This document shows positions 43,072 through 51,936 of a stretch of 64,000 bases of DNA, one piece after another (positions within the stretch are counted from its first letter, which is position 1; each line of letters begins with the position of its first letter). The notes under the pieces were generated by a model. The model worked only from the letters and a program-made list of their open reading frames with translations. It was not told the origin of the DNA and made no database searches. This DNA comes from Pseudomonadota bacterium (GTDB taxonomy: Bacteria; Pseudomonadota; Gammaproteobacteria; Burkholderiales; Burkholderiaceae_C), in assembly GCA_018241185.1 (NCBI GenBank), contig JAFEEH010000215.1, forward strand, positions 1-64,000. Direction: 5' to 3'. The position numbers were made by a program, and so were the translations under genes.

Positions 43072-44814
43072 ATGGTGCACGAAGTTCCTTTCCTCGACCC
43101 GAAGCCGACGCCTGCCTCGGTCCCTCCCCCTGACGTCGCGCCCGACGGCCGCCCCGAGGCGGCGTGGATCAGCCGACCGGTCGCGCCCGTCGCCGGCGCG
43201 GCCTCGGGCCCGCTCGCCGGGCTGCGCTTCGGCGTCAAGGACAACATCGACGTCGCCGGCCTGCCGACCACGGCGGCATGCCCGGCTTTCGCCTACCTTC
43301 CATCGGCCCACGCCACCGTGGTGCAGCGACTGCTGGCAGCCGGTGCATCGGTGTCCGGCAAGACCAACCTCGACCAGTTCGCCTGCGGCCTGAACGGCAC
43401 GCGCTCGCCCTATGGCGCGGTGCCCAACAGCTTCGACGCGCGCTACGTCTCGGGCGGCTCCAGCTCCGGCTCGGCCTACGTGGTCGCCACCGGCGAGGTC
43501 GACTTCGCGCTCGGCACCGACACGGCCGGCTCCGGTCGCGTGCCGGCGGGGCTGAACAACATCGTCGGCATCAAGCCCACGCGCGGCCTCCTGAGTGCGC
43601 GTGGCGTGGTGCCGGCGGCGCAGAGCGTGGACTGCGTCTCCATCTTCGCGCGCACGGTCGAGCTGGCCGTGCAGGTGCTCGCCGCGGCCCTGGGGCCCGA
43701 TGCCGGCGATCCCTATTCGCGCACGCTGCCCCTGGCGCCGGCGCACTGGCCGGCGCGATTCCGCTTCGGCGTGCCCTCCATGCGTGCCTTCTTCGGCGAC
43801 GCGCAGGCCGAGGCGGCCTGGGATGCGGCGCTCGAGCAGCTGCAGGCGCTGGGCGGCACGCCGGTGGAGATCGACTACGCGCCGCTGGCCGAGGCCGCGG
43901 CGCTGCTCTACGACAGCGCCCTGGTGGCCGAGCGCTATGCCGCCGTGCGGCCCTTCTTCGACGCACACCCCGAGGCGGTGATCGAGCCGGTGCGCGGCAT
44001 CCTCGCGCAGGGCACCCGCTACAGCGCCGCCGATCACGTCGACGCGCTGACCCGCCTGCGGGCGCTGGGCCAGCGCGCCGCCGCCATGTGGGCCGGCATC
44101 GACGTGCTGATGGTGCCCACCGCCCCTACGCACTGCACCATCGCCGACATGCAGGCCGACCCGGTGGCGCGCAACAGCCGCATGGGCGCGTACACCAATT
44201 TCGTCAACCTGCTGGACTACGCCGCGATCTCGGTGCCCAGCAGCCTGCGGCCCGACGGGCTGCCCTTCGGCGTGACCTTCATCGGCCCGGCCGGCAGCGA
44301 CTTCGCGCTCGCGGCGCTGGGCCAGCGCTACCACCAGGCCACCGGGCTGCCCTTGGGCGCCACCGGCCAGCCGTTGCCGCCCGCGCAGGCACTGCTCCAG
44401 CCGCCCGGCGCCGGGCCGACGGTGCGCGTGGCCGTGGTCGGTGCGCACCTGTCGGGCATGCCGCTGAACGTGCAGCTGCAGGAGCGCGGCGGCCGGCTGC
44501 TGCAGGCCACGCACACGGCGCCGGACTACCGCCTCTTCGCGCTGCCCGGCACCACGCCGCCCAAGCCCGGCCTGGTCCGCGCCGCGGCGGGCGAGGGCGC
44601 CGCCATCGCGCTGGAGGTCTGGGAGCTGCCCGCCGCGCACTACGGCAGCTTCGTCGCGCTCATCCCGGCGCCGCTGGGCATCGGCACGCTGACGCTGGCC
44701 GACGGCTCGGCCGTGCAGGGCTTTCTCTGCGAGGCGCAGGCGCTGGCCGGCGCGCAGGACATCACCCACCACGGCGGCTGGCGCGCCTACATGGGCAGCC
44801 GCCCGGCCGCCTGA
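43072..44814 (+). CDS. atzF: Allophanate hydrolase
   Basis: A 580-residue amidase-signature enzyme that hydrolyses allophanate to ammonia and CO2. The Ser-Ser-Lys set is visible: Lys56 in FGVKDNID, the Ser run of VSGGSSSGSA (about residues 127-134), and the nucleophile Ser154 in TDTAGSGRVPAG. The C-terminal domain (from about 450), with MPLNVQLQERGGRLL and GSAVQGFLCEAQAL, is the one specific to allophanate hydrolases. First gene of a sigma-54-driven operon. No urea carboxylase is near, so allophanate probably comes from biuret or dicarboxyurea. Confidence 0.93.
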   Translation: MVHEVPFLDPKPTPASVPPPDVAPDGRPEAAWISRPVAPVAGAASGPLAGLRFGVKDNIDVAGLPTTAACPAFAYLPSAHATVVQRLLAAGASVSGKTNLDQFACGLNGTRSPYGAVPNSFDARYVSGGSSSGSAYVVATGEVDFALGTDTAGSGRVPAGLNNIVGIKPTRGLLSARGVVPAAQSVDCVSIFARTVELAVQVLAAALGPDAGDPYSRTLPLAPAHWPARFRFGVPSMRAFFGDAQAEAAWDAALEQLQALGGTPVEIDYAPLAEAAALLYDSALVAERYAAVRPFFDAHPEAVIEPVRGILAQGTRYSAADHVDALTRLRALGQRAAAMWAGIDVLMVPTAPTHCTIADMQADPVARNSRMGAYTNFVNLLDYAAISVPSSLRPDGLPFGVTFIGPAGSDFALAALGQRYHQATGLPLGATGQPLPPAQALLQPPGAGPTVRVAVVGAHLSGMPLNVQLQERGGRLLQATHTAPDYRLFALPGTTPPKPGLVRAAAGEGAAIALEVWELPAAHYGSFVALIPAPLGIGTLTLADGSAVQGFLCEAQALAGAQDITHHGGWRAYMGSRPAA

Positions 44815-44868
44815 GGCGCCGCCGCCTTCCTCCTTTCACACACACACAACCGCACAGGAGTCCTTGTC

Positions 44869-45855
44869 ATGTCCCTTTCCCGTCCCTCGCGCCGGCAGCT
44901 GCTGCAGACCGGCAGCGCCGCACTGGCCGTGCTGGCCGCGCCCGCCATCGTGCGCGCGCAGACGCCGAAGATCCGCATCGGCTACTGGCCGGTGGCCGCC
45001 GGCCTTCCCTTCTTCGCCGCGGTGGAGAAGGGCTTCTTCAAGGAGGCGGGGCTGGAGGTCGAGCCGCTGAAGTTCGCGGGTGCGCAGCAGGTCATGGAGG
45101 CCATGCTCTCCGGCCGCGGCGACGGCAGCGCCAACGGCACCGGCTCGGCCAACCTTGCCATCGGCGAGATCGCGCAGCCGGGCCTGTTCAAGATCTTCTG
45201 CACCAACCCGAGCAACGCCAAGTTCGTGCTGGAGGAGTTCCTCGTGCCCAAGAACAGCCCGATCAAGAGCGTGGCCGAGCTCAAGGGCAAGAAGGTCGCC
45301 TCGGGCCCGGGCATCCAGAACGTGACGCTGGCCAAGACCATGCTGGAGCGCGCCGGCGCCGGCGCGATGAACGTGGTCGAGCTGCCCATCGGCCAGCATG
45401 TCGCGGCGCTCGCCGCCGGCCAGGTCGATGCCTGCTACACGCTCGAGCCCACGGGCACGATCGGCCGCCTCAACGGCACCACCCGCGTGCTGGAAGCCGG
45501 CGTGGTGGCGCACTACATCCTCGGCGACCCGATGGCGCCGTGGCACGGCGGCGCGGCCAGCCTCACGAACGAGTTCATCAAGAAGAACCCGGAACTCGCG
45601 AAGAAGTACGTCGCCGCCTATGCCAAGGGCGTGGACTTCGTGCGCACGCAGCCGGCCGAGGCGCGGCAGTACATGAAGGGCTACACCGCCATCGAGGGCG
45701 CGCTCACCAACGAGGTGCCGCTCGCCTCGTACATGCTCTACAACGAGTTCAAGACCAGCGACGCGGCCTACTTCCAGAAGTTCTACGACCTGTTCACCGA
45801 AAAGGGCATCTTCGAGAAGAAGGTCGTGGTGGACGGCCTGCTCTACAAGGGCTGA
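44869..45855 (+). CDS. Taurine/nitrate/sulfonate-type ABC transporter substrate-binding protein
   Basis: A 328-residue NMT1/SsuA-like binding protein with a twin-arginine-like signal (SRRQLLQTG ... IVRAQ). The type II fold is seen in IRIGYWPVAAGLPFFAAVEK and KSVAELKGKKVASGPG. It begins an ABC cassette (binding protein, permease, ATPase) lying between allophanate hydrolase and the AtzGEH genes. The likely ligand is a urea-like or heterocyclic nitrogen compound feeding those enzymes. AGGAG precedes the ATG by nine bases. Confidence 0.88.
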   Translation: MSLSRPSRRQLLQTGSAALAVLAAPAIVRAQTPKIRIGYWPVAAGLPFFAAVEKGFFKEAGLEVEPLKFAGAQQVMEAMLSGRGDGSANGTGSANLAIGEIAQPGLFKIFCTNPSNAKFVLEEFLVPKNSPIKSVAELKGKKVASGPGIQNVTLAKTMLERAGAGAMNVVELPIGQHVAALAAGQVDACYTLEPTGTIGRLNGTTRVLEAGVVAHYILGDPMAPWHGGAASLTNEFIKKNPELAKKYVAAYAKGVDFVRTQPAEARQYMKGYTAIEGALTNEVPLASYMLYNEFKTSDAAYFQKFYDLFTEKGIFEKKVVVDGLLYKG

Positions 45856-45860
45856 TCACC

Positions 45861-46688
45861 ATGGCCGACGCGAGCACCCCCACCGCCACGCCCTGGACAC
45901 CGCCCGCTGCCACGGCCAGCGCCGTGCCGAAGACGCCGCTCGTGCAGCGCCTGCTGCCGGCGATCGGACCGGTGGCGCTCTTCATCGTCTGGGACCTGGT
46001 CGTGCGGCTGGGCTTCATCAAGCCCATCCTGCTGCCGGCACCGGCCGACACCGTGAGCACGCTCATCACCGGCCTGGCCGGCGGGCCGCTGCTGTCGGAC
46101 TTCCTGGTGACGGTGTGGCGCACGCTGCAGGCCTTCCTGATCGCCGCCGTCGTCGGCGTGCCGCTGGGCGTGCTGCTGGGCAGCAACGAGAAGGCGTACC
46201 GCAGCGTGGAGTTCCTGATCGACTTCTTCCGCTCCACGCCCAGCTCGGCGCTGATCCCGCTGTTCCTCATGATCTTCGGCACCTCCGACGTGAACAAGGT
46301 CGCCATCGCGGCCTTCGGTGCGCTGCTGATCGTGGTCTTCAACAGCGCCTACGGCGTCATCAACGCACGCAAGCAGCGCGTGATGGCGGCCAAGGTGATG
46401 GGCGCCACCCGCTGGCAGACCTTTCGCGACGTGCTGGTGTGGGAAAGCCTGCAGCCCAGCTTCGTGGGCCTGCGCTCGGCGGTGTCGATGGCCCTGGTCA
46501 TCGTGATCGTGGCGGAGATGTTCATCGGCGCGGATTCGGGCCTGGGCAACCGCATCATCAACTCGCAGCAGGTGCTCAACGTCAAGAGCATGTACGCCTC
46601 GATCCTCGCGGCCGGGGCGCTGGGCTATGCGCTGAACATCCTGTTCCTGTTGATGGAACGCAAGATCGTCCACTGGAGCGGAAGATGA
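45861..46688 (+). CDS. ABC transporter permease (SsuC/TauC type)
   Basis: A 275-residue inner-membrane permease with about six helices. The cytoplasmic EAA loop, which contacts the ATPase, is INARKQRVMAAKVMGATRWQ. The soluble Pro/Ala-rich N-terminus of about 30 residues is typical. It starts five bases after the binding-protein stop and overlaps the ATPase start by four. Confidence 0.9.
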   Translation: MADASTPTATPWTPPAATASAVPKTPLVQRLLPAIGPVALFIVWDLVVRLGFIKPILLPAPADTVSTLITGLAGGPLLSDFLVTVWRTLQAFLIAAVVGVPLGVLLGSNEKAYRSVEFLIDFFRSTPSSALIPLFLMIFGTSDVNKVAIAAFGALLIVVFNSAYGVINARKQRVMAAKVMGATRWQTFRDVLVWESLQPSFVGLRSAVSMALVIVIVAEMFIGADSGLGNRIINSQQVLNVKSMYASILAAGALGYALNILFLLMERKIVHWSGR

Positions 46689-47518
46689 AAATGGCTGCAG
46701 ACATCGTGTTGAACGGTCCGGTCTACGCGGACGTCCCCAAGCCGAAGTTCGCGCCCGGCCCCGCCGGCACGCACATCACCATCCGCGGCTTGACGAAATA
46801 CTTCGCGGGCTGGCCGCTGTACGAGAACTTCGACCTCGACATCCCCAAGCACGCGATCGTCTCGGTCTTCGGGCCCAACGGCTGCGGCAAGTCGACGCTG
46901 ATCAACATGATCGCGGGGCTCATTCCCATCGACCGCGGCGAGATCCTGTTCGACGGCAAGAGCCTGAAGGACACCAAGATCGGCTACGTGTTCCAGAACT
47001 ACCGCGAGGCGATGTTCCCGTGGATGCGCACCATCGACAACATCGCCTACCCGCTCAAGCTGGAAGGCCGCAGCAAGGCCGAGGTCGACCGCCGCATGGC
47101 CGAGCTGGTGGCGAGCTTCGACGTCAAGTTCGACCTCCACCGCTACCCCTACGAGCTCTCGGGCGGGCAGCAGCAGACGGCATCGATCATGCGGGCGCTG
47201 GCGCCCAACCCCGAGGTGCTGTTCCTCGACGAGCCCTTCTCGGCGCTCGACTTCGAGATGACGCTCTTCATCCGCGAGAAGCTGCAGGAGGTGTTCATGC
47301 AGACCGGCACCACCATGCTGCTGGTCTCGCACGACCTGGAGGAGGCCGTGTACTTGGCCGACCAGGTGCTGCTGCTGACCAAGCGGCCGACCAAGGTGGC
47401 CGAGATCCTCAGCTACACCGATGCGCGCCCGCGCACCCTCGAGACGCTCAGCTCGCCCAGCTTCGTCGCGATGAAGAAGCTGAGCCTGGAGATCTTCCAG
47501 CGCGAGGTGCGGCGATGA
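46685..47518 (+). CDS. ABC transporter ATP-binding protein (SsuB/TauB type)
   Basis: A 277-residue ATPase. Walker A GPNGCGKST, Q-loop FQNYREAMFPW, signature LSGGQQQTAS, Walker B VLFLDEPFSALD and switch His in VSHDLEEA are all intact. An N-terminal extension of about 30 residues precedes the domain. Translationally coupled to the permease before it and to atzG after it (ATGA overlaps on both sides). Confidence 0.92.
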   Translation: MKMAADIVLNGPVYADVPKPKFAPGPAGTHITIRGLTKYFAGWPLYENFDLDIPKHAIVSVFGPNGCGKSTLINMIAGLIPIDRGEILFDGKSLKDTKIGYVFQNYREAMFPWMRTIDNIAYPLKLEGRSKAEVDRRMAELVASFDVKFDLHRYPYELSGGQQQTASIMRALAPNPEVLFLDEPFSALDFEMTLFIREKLQEVFMQTGTTMLLVSHDLEEAVYLADQVLLLTKRPTKVAEILSYTDARPRTLETLSSPSFVAMKKLSLEIFQREVRR

Positions 47519-47718
47519 CACCCCAAGAGGCCGAGAAGTACGTGGACGCGACCGCCGCGGCGCTGGGCTTGCCACTGCGCAGCGACCACCGCCCCGGCGT
47601 GCTGCGCTACTTCGGCTTGGCCGCCGGCTTCGCGGCCCTGGTCGAGGCCGTGCCGCTCGAGCCGCACCACGAGAGCGCGGCGACTTTCGTGCCCCTGCCG
47701 CCGGAGCCCGCCGAATGA
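47515..47718 (+). CDS. atzG: AtzG-like subunit (DUF4089) of 1-carboxybiuret hydrolase
   Basis: A 67-residue helical protein of the DUF4089 family, recognised by YVDATAAALGLPL and the ending [13 protein letters not shown]. In Pseudomonas sp. ADP the DUF4089 protein AtzG binds AtzE to form the active 1-carboxybiuret hydrolase, like GatC with GatA. Here it overlaps both the ABC ATPase before it and atzE after it by four bases, a strong sign of stoichiometric, coupled synthesis with AtzE. Confidence 0.88.
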   Translation: MTPQEAEKYVDATAAALGLPLRSDHRPGVLRYFGLAAGFAALVEAVPLEPHHESAATFVPLPPEPAE

Positions 47719-49154
47719 CGCCCGCGGAGTGGCTGCGCCAGGATGCGGCCGCCATGGCCGAGGCGGTGCGCAGCGGCGCACTGAGCGCCGTGGCGCTGGC
47801 CGAGGCGGCGCTCTCGCGCATCGACGCGACCGATGCCCGCGTCAACGCCTTCACCGACGTCGTGGGCTCACGCGCGCTGCGCCGGGCCGCGCAGGTCGAT
47901 GCCGCGCTGGCCGGCCCGTCGGCCCAACGGGCACGCGCGCTGCCGCTGCTGGGCGTGCCCTTCGCGGTCAAGAACCTGTTCGACGTCGCGGGCCTGCCCA
48001 CGCTGGCCGGCTCGAAGATCGAGCGCACGGCGGCACCCGCGCAGGCAGACGGCCTGCTGGTGCGGCGGCTGGAGCAGGCCGGCGCGGTGCTGGTCGGTGC
48101 GCTCAACATGGACGAGTACGCCTACGGCTTCACCACCGAGAACAGCCACGCCGGCCCCTGCCGCAATCCCCACGACCCGACGCGCATCGCCGGCGGCTCC
48201 TCGGGTGGCTCGGGCGCTGCGGTCGCGGCGGGGCAGGTGCCGCTGGCGCTGGGCTCCGACACCAACGGCTCGATCCGCGTGCCGGCCTCGCTCAACGGCG
48301 TGTACGGCCTCAAGCCCACGTTCGGCCGGCTGCCGCGAACGGGCAGCTACCCCTTCGTCGCCAGCCTCGACCACCTGGGGCCCTTCGCCCGCTCGGTGCG
48401 TGACCTGGCCCTGTGCTACGACGCCCTGCAGGGCCCGGAAGTGCGCGTCCCGCGCGATCCCGGTTGCGCACAGCGGCCTGTCGAAGCCGTCGCGCCGCTG
48501 CTCGAGCGTGGCGCGCAGGGCCTGCGCATCGGCGTGCTCGGCGGCTGGTTCCGCCAGTGGGCGCAGCCCGAGGCCATCGCCGCCGTCGACACCGTGGCCC
48601 AGGCGCTGGGTGCCCGGCAGATGGTCGAGCTGCCACTGGTCGAGGCTGGCCGCGCGGCGGCCTTCCTCATCACCAACGCCGAAGGTGCCGCATTGCACCT
48701 GCCCGACCTGCGCCGCCGGCCGCAGGACTTCGAACCGCTGTCGCGCGACCGCTTCCTGGCCGGCGCGCTGCTGCCCGCGGCCTGGGTGGCGCGCGCGCAG
48801 CGCGTGCGCCAGCGCTACGCCGAAGAGGCGGCGCGCGTCTTCGGCCGCTTCGACATCCTGCTGGCGCCGGCCACGCCCTGCGCGGCCACGCCCATCGGCG
48901 CCGAGTACTTCGAACTCGACGGCCAGCGCCTGCCGGTGCGCCCCAACATGGGCGTGTTGACGCAGCCCATCTCCTGCATCGGCCTGCCCGTTGCGGCGGT
49001 GCCGGTGTGGGGCGCGCATGCCGCGCTGCCCATCGGTGTGCAGGTGATTGCCGCGCCCTGGCGCGAGGACCTTGCGCTGCGCGTTGCCGCCGCACTGGAA
49101 CGTGCCGGCGTCACCCAGGCGCCAGTCGCCGACCTGGAAAAGAGCCCGACATGA
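47715..49154 (+). CDS. atzE: AtzE-family amidohydrolase (1-carboxybiuret hydrolase catalytic subunit)
   Basis: A 479-residue amidase-signature enzyme. Lys86 (FAVKNLFD), the Ser of AGGSSGGSG (about 162-163) and nucleophile Ser186 in [10 protein letters not shown] form the catalytic set. AtzE with AtzG converts 1-carboxybiuret to 1,3-dicarboxyurea. Immediate neighbours atzG and atzH support this assignment over a general amidase or GatA. No cyanuric acid hydrolase (atzD) gene is in view, so the carboxybiuret must have another source, perhaps triuret. Confidence 0.88.
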   Translation: MTPAEWLRQDAAAMAEAVRSGALSAVALAEAALSRIDATDARVNAFTDVVGSRALRRAAQVDAALAGPSAQRARALPLLGVPFAVKNLFDVAGLPTLAGSKIERTAAPAQADGLLVRRLEQAGAVLVGALNMDEYAYGFTTENSHAGPCRNPHDPTRIAGGSSGGSGAAVAAGQVPLALGSDTNGSIRVPASLNGVYGLKPTFGRLPRTGSYPFVASLDHLGPFARSVRDLALCYDALQGPEVRVPRDPGCAQRPVEAVAPLLERGAQGLRIGVLGGWFRQWAQPEAIAAVDTVAQALGARQMVELPLVEAGRAAAFLITNAEGAALHLPDLRRRPQDFEPLSRDRFLAGALLPAAWVARAQRVRQRYAEEAARVFGRFDILLAPATPCAATPIGAEYFELDGQRLPVRPNMGVLTQPISCIGLPVAAVPVWGAHAALPIGVQVIAAPWREDLALRVAAALERAGVTQAPVADLEKSPT

Positions 49155-49537
49155 TCGACATCGCCGATATCAACCTGCCCGACGTGGTGGCCGAGGTGCG
49201 CGCCGCCTTCGCGCTGTACGAGGACGCCCTGGTGCACAACAAGGTCGAGATCCTCGATGCCCTGTTCTGGAACAGCCCGCACACCCTGCGCTACGGCGCC
49301 ACCGAGAACCTCTACGGCTACGAGGCCATCGCCGCCTTCCGCGCCGCCCGGCCCGCGCAGGGGCTGATGCGCGACCTGCTGCGCGTGGAGATCACCACCT
49401 ACGGCCGCGACTGTGCGACGGCCAACTGCGAATTCCGCCGCGAAGGCGGCACCCGAACGGGGCGCCAGAGCCAGACCTGGATGCGCACCGCACAAGGCTG
49501 GCGCGTGGTGGCGGCGCACGTGAGCCTGCTGGACTGA
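49151..49537 (+). CDS. atzH: AtzH-like SnoaL-fold amidase (DUF3225/HpxZ family)
   Basis: A 128-residue SnoaL-fold protein of the DUF3225 family. In Pseudomonas sp. ADP AtzH is reported to convert 1,3-dicarboxyurea to allophanate, with Tyr22 and Arg46 needed. Here Tyr23 ([11 protein letters not shown]) and Arg47 (HTLRYGATE) occupy the matching positions. Overlaps atzE by four bases and ends the first operon half. The related HpxZ acts near oxalurate metabolism, so a ureide role is the alternative. Confidence 0.85.
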   Translation: MIDIADINLPDVVAEVRAAFALYEDALVHNKVEILDALFWNSPHTLRYGATENLYGYEAIAAFRAARPAQGLMRDLLRVEITTYGRDCATANCEFRREGGTRTGRQSQTWMRTAQGWRVVAAHVSLLD

Positions 49538-49565
49538 CACACGCCCGTGCTGAGCCGTGCCAGGC

Positions 49566-49581
49566 TGGCACGCGTTATGCG
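49566..49581 (+). promoter_or_regulatory. Second sigma-54-type promoter, upstream of BMP-type transporter
   Basis: TGGCACG-CGTT-ATGCG: perfect -24 element and the required GC of the -12 element at exact ten-base spacing, though the -12 box is weaker than at 43023. The start would fall near 49592. Confidence 0.65.
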
Positions 49582-49587
49582 TACTGC

Positions 49588-49599
49588 CTTGTATCCAAG
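49588..49599. promoter_or_regulatory. Operator palindrome CTTGTATCCAAG, copy 2
   Basis: Identical to 43045-43056 and again 22 bases from the start of TGGCACG, covering the predicted start site. Supports joint control of both operon halves by one repressor. Confidence 0.65.
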
Positions 49600-49647
49600 A
49601 TTGAACCGTTCCGCGCCGTCGGCGCATTCTTCTTCCGGAGCCACTCC

Positions 49648-50760
49648 ATGAGCCAGTTCAACCGTCGCGATTCCCTCAAGTCCCTGGCCGCCCTCGGCGC
49701 CGCCGGCAGCCTCGGCATGCTCAGTCCGCTGGCGCGGGCACAGAAGCCGCTCACCGTGGGCGTGATCTACGTCGGCCCGCGCGACGACTACGGCTACAAC
49801 CAGGCGCATGCGCAGGCGGCCGCCGAGGTCAAGAAGATGCCTGGCGTGAAGGTGGTCGAGGAAGAGAACGTGCCCGAGACCGCGGCCGTGCAGAAGACGA
49901 TGGGCGGGATGATCCAGCAGGACGGCGCGTCGCTGCTGTTCCCCACCTCCTTCGGCTACTTCGATCCGCACATCCTCGCCGTGGCGCCCAAGTACCCCGA
50001 CGTGCGTTTCTCGCATTGCGGCGGCCTGTGGACCGAGAAAAACCCCAAGAACGTGGGCAGCTTCTTCGGCTACATCGACGAGTGCCAGTTTCTCAATGGC
50101 GTGGTCGCGGCCCACATGACCAAGAGCAACAAGATCGCCTTCGTGGCCGCCAAGCCGATCCCGCAGGTGCTGCGCAACATCAACGCCTTCACACTGGGTG
50201 CGCGCTCGGTCAAGCCCGGCATCACCTGCAGCGTGATCTTCACCGGCGACTGGTCGATGGCGGTGAAGGAGGCCGAAGCCACCAACAGCCTGGCCGACCA
50301 GGGCTGCGACGTGTTCACGATGCACGTGGACGGCCCCAAGGTGGTGGTCGAGACGGCAGCCAAACGCGGCAAGATGGTGTGCGGCTACCACGCCAGCCAG
50401 GCCAAGCTGGCGCCCAACGCCTACCTCACCGGGGCCGAGTGGAACTGGCTCACCGCGTACAAGACCATCATCGATGCGGCGCGCGCCGGCAAGCCGCACC
50501 CGAACTTCCTGCGCGGTGGCCTGAAGGAGGGCTACGTGAAGACTTCCGCCTACGGCCCCATGGTGACCGACGCGGCCAAGAAGCAGGCCGACGACATCAA
50601 GGCGAAGATGGTCGCGGGCAGCTTCGACATCTTCAAGGGCCCGCTCAAGGACAACAAGGGCAAGGAAGTCATCGCCGCCGGTCAGGTGCAGAAGCAGACC
50701 GACCTGGAGCTCGAAAAGATGAACTACCTGGTCGAAGGCGTAATGGGTTCGATTGGTTGA
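49648..50760 (+). CDS. BMP-family ABC transporter substrate-binding protein
   Basis: A 370-residue basic-membrane-protein (PnrA/Med-type) binding protein, usually for nucleosides or other N-heterocycles. Twin-arginine-like signal (NRRDSLKSLAALGAAG ... ARAQ), then VGVIYVGPRDDYGYNQAHA and HCGGLWTEKNPKNVGSFFGY. First gene of the second operon half, followed by two permeases and, farther on, its ATPase. The enzymes encoded with it suggest that it imports a ureide, triuret or pyrimidine-derived compound. Confidence 0.9.
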   Translation: MSQFNRRDSLKSLAALGAAGSLGMLSPLARAQKPLTVGVIYVGPRDDYGYNQAHAQAAAEVKKMPGVKVVEEENVPETAAVQKTMGGMIQQDGASLLFPTSFGYFDPHILAVAPKYPDVRFSHCGGLWTEKNPKNVGSFFGYIDECQFLNGVVAAHMTKSNKIAFVAAKPIPQVLRNINAFTLGARSVKPGITCSVIFTGDWSMAVKEAEATNSLADQGCDVFTMHVDGPKVVVETAAKRGKMVCGYHASQAKLAPNAYLTGAEWNWLTAYKTIIDAARAGKPHPNFLRGGLKEGYVKTSAYGPMVTDAAKKQADDIKAKMVAGSFDIFKGPLKDNKGKEVIAAGQVQKQTDLELEKMNYLVEGVMGSIG

Positions 50761-50775
50761 TCGATCTCAGGCGGA

Positions 50776-51936
50776 ATGACCGGGATGCGCGCCGCCCTGC
50801 GTGAAGCCCTGCTGCCGGTGCTGGCCATCGCGGCCGCACTGCTGGTGTTCGGCCTGTTCGTGGCCATCGCCGCGGGCGCCGATCCGGTGGAAGCCTGGTC
50901 GGTGCTGTTCCAGGGCGCCTTCGGCAGCTGGTTCTCGTGGCAGAACACGCTGCAGCGCGCGGCGCCGCTGATGCTCACCGCGCTGTGCGTCGCCATTCCG
51001 GCGCGCGCGGGTCTGGTCATCATCGGCGGCGAAGGGGCGCTGGTGCTGGGCGGGCTGGCCTGCGCGGCCATGGCCTACCTGGTGCCGCTGCCCGCGACCC
51101 TCGTCGGCACCGCCGCGGTCTGCCTCGCCGGTGCCGTGGCGGGGGCGCTGTGGATCATGCTCGCAGGCTGGCTGCGGCAGTACCGCGGCATCAACGAGAC
51201 CATCAGCAGCCTGCTGCTGGCCTACATCGCCATCGGCATCTTCAAGCACCTGGTCGAGGGCGTGCTGCGCGATCCGGCCAGTCTCAACAAGCCGTCGACC
51301 TATGCGCTGGCCGAGGGCCTGCGCATCGGCGGCATCGGCGGCTCGGACGTGCACTGGGGCCTGGTGCTCGGTGTGCTGGCCTGCATCGGCCTGGGGCTGT
51401 GGCTGCGGGTCACCGCCTCGGGCTTCTCGATCCGCGTGGTGGGCGGCAACCCGCGCACCGCCCAGCTGGTGGGCCTGCCGGCCAACCGCCTGATCCTGCT
51501 GGCCTGCGCGCTGGGTGGCGCCTGCGCCGGCCTCGCGGGTGCGGTCGAGGTGGCGGCGGTACACACCAATGCCAATGCCTCGCTGATCGCGGGCTACGGC
51601 TATGCGGGCATCCTGGTCGCGTTCATCGCGCGGCAGAACCCGCTGGCCGTCATCCCGGTGGCCATCCTCTTCGGCGGCTTCGGCGCCGCCGGCAGCCTGC
51701 TGCAGCGCCGGCTGGGCCTGCCCGACGCGTCGGTGCAGGTGCTGCAGGGCATCGCCTTCGTGTTGATCCTGGCCAGCGAGGCGCTGCGCGGCACCACGGG
51801 CAAGGCAGTGGCCGCCAAGCTCTTCGCACGGCCCTTCGAGGAACTGGAACAGCTGCCGCCGCGCGCGGCCGCGCCCGAGGCAGGCGCGCCACAGAAGCGC
51901 GAGGCGCCCTCGTCCCGCAAGGAGGTGTTCGCATGA
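50776..51936 (+). CDS. ABC transporter permease 1 (BMP/nucleoside type)
   Basis: A 386-residue permease of the YufP/BPD_transp_2 type, with about nine to ten helices. GLVIIGGEGALVLGGLACAA and INETISSLLLAYIAIGIFK are family features, and the GYGYAGILVAFIARQNPLAV loop is typical. A soluble tail of about 50 residues ends the protein. An in-frame ATG three codons downstream is an alternative start. Overlaps permease 2 by four bases. Confidence 0.88.
   Translation: MTGMRAALREALLPVLAIAAALLVFGLFVAIAAGADPVEAWSVLFQGAFGSWFSWQNTLQRAAPLMLTALCVAIPARAGLVIIGGEGALVLGGLACAAMAYLVPLPATLVGTAAVCLAGAVAGALWIMLAGWLRQYRGINETISSLLLAYIAIGIFKHLVEGVLRDPASLNKPSTYALAEGLRIGGIGGSDVHWGLVLGVLACIGLGLWLRVTASGFSIRVVGGNPRTAQLVGLPANRLILLACALGGACAGLAGAVEVAAVHTNANASLIAGYGYAGILVAFIARQNPLAVIPVAILFGGFGAAGSLLQRRLGLPDASVQVLQGIAFVLILASEALRGTTGKAVAAKLFARPFEELEQLPPRAAAPEAGAPQKREAPSSRKEVFA

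Noticed and set aside
43164..46688. Frame of about 1170 codons ending in the SsuC-like permease
   Set aside because: Only 45861-46688 is real; the rest is frame-shifted atzF and binding-protein sequence.
47715..49154. GatA with GatC (aspartyl/glutamyl-tRNA amidotransferase)
   Set aside because: The small partner is DUF4089-like rather than GatC, no gatB is present, and the neighbours are atzH and allophanate hydrolase.
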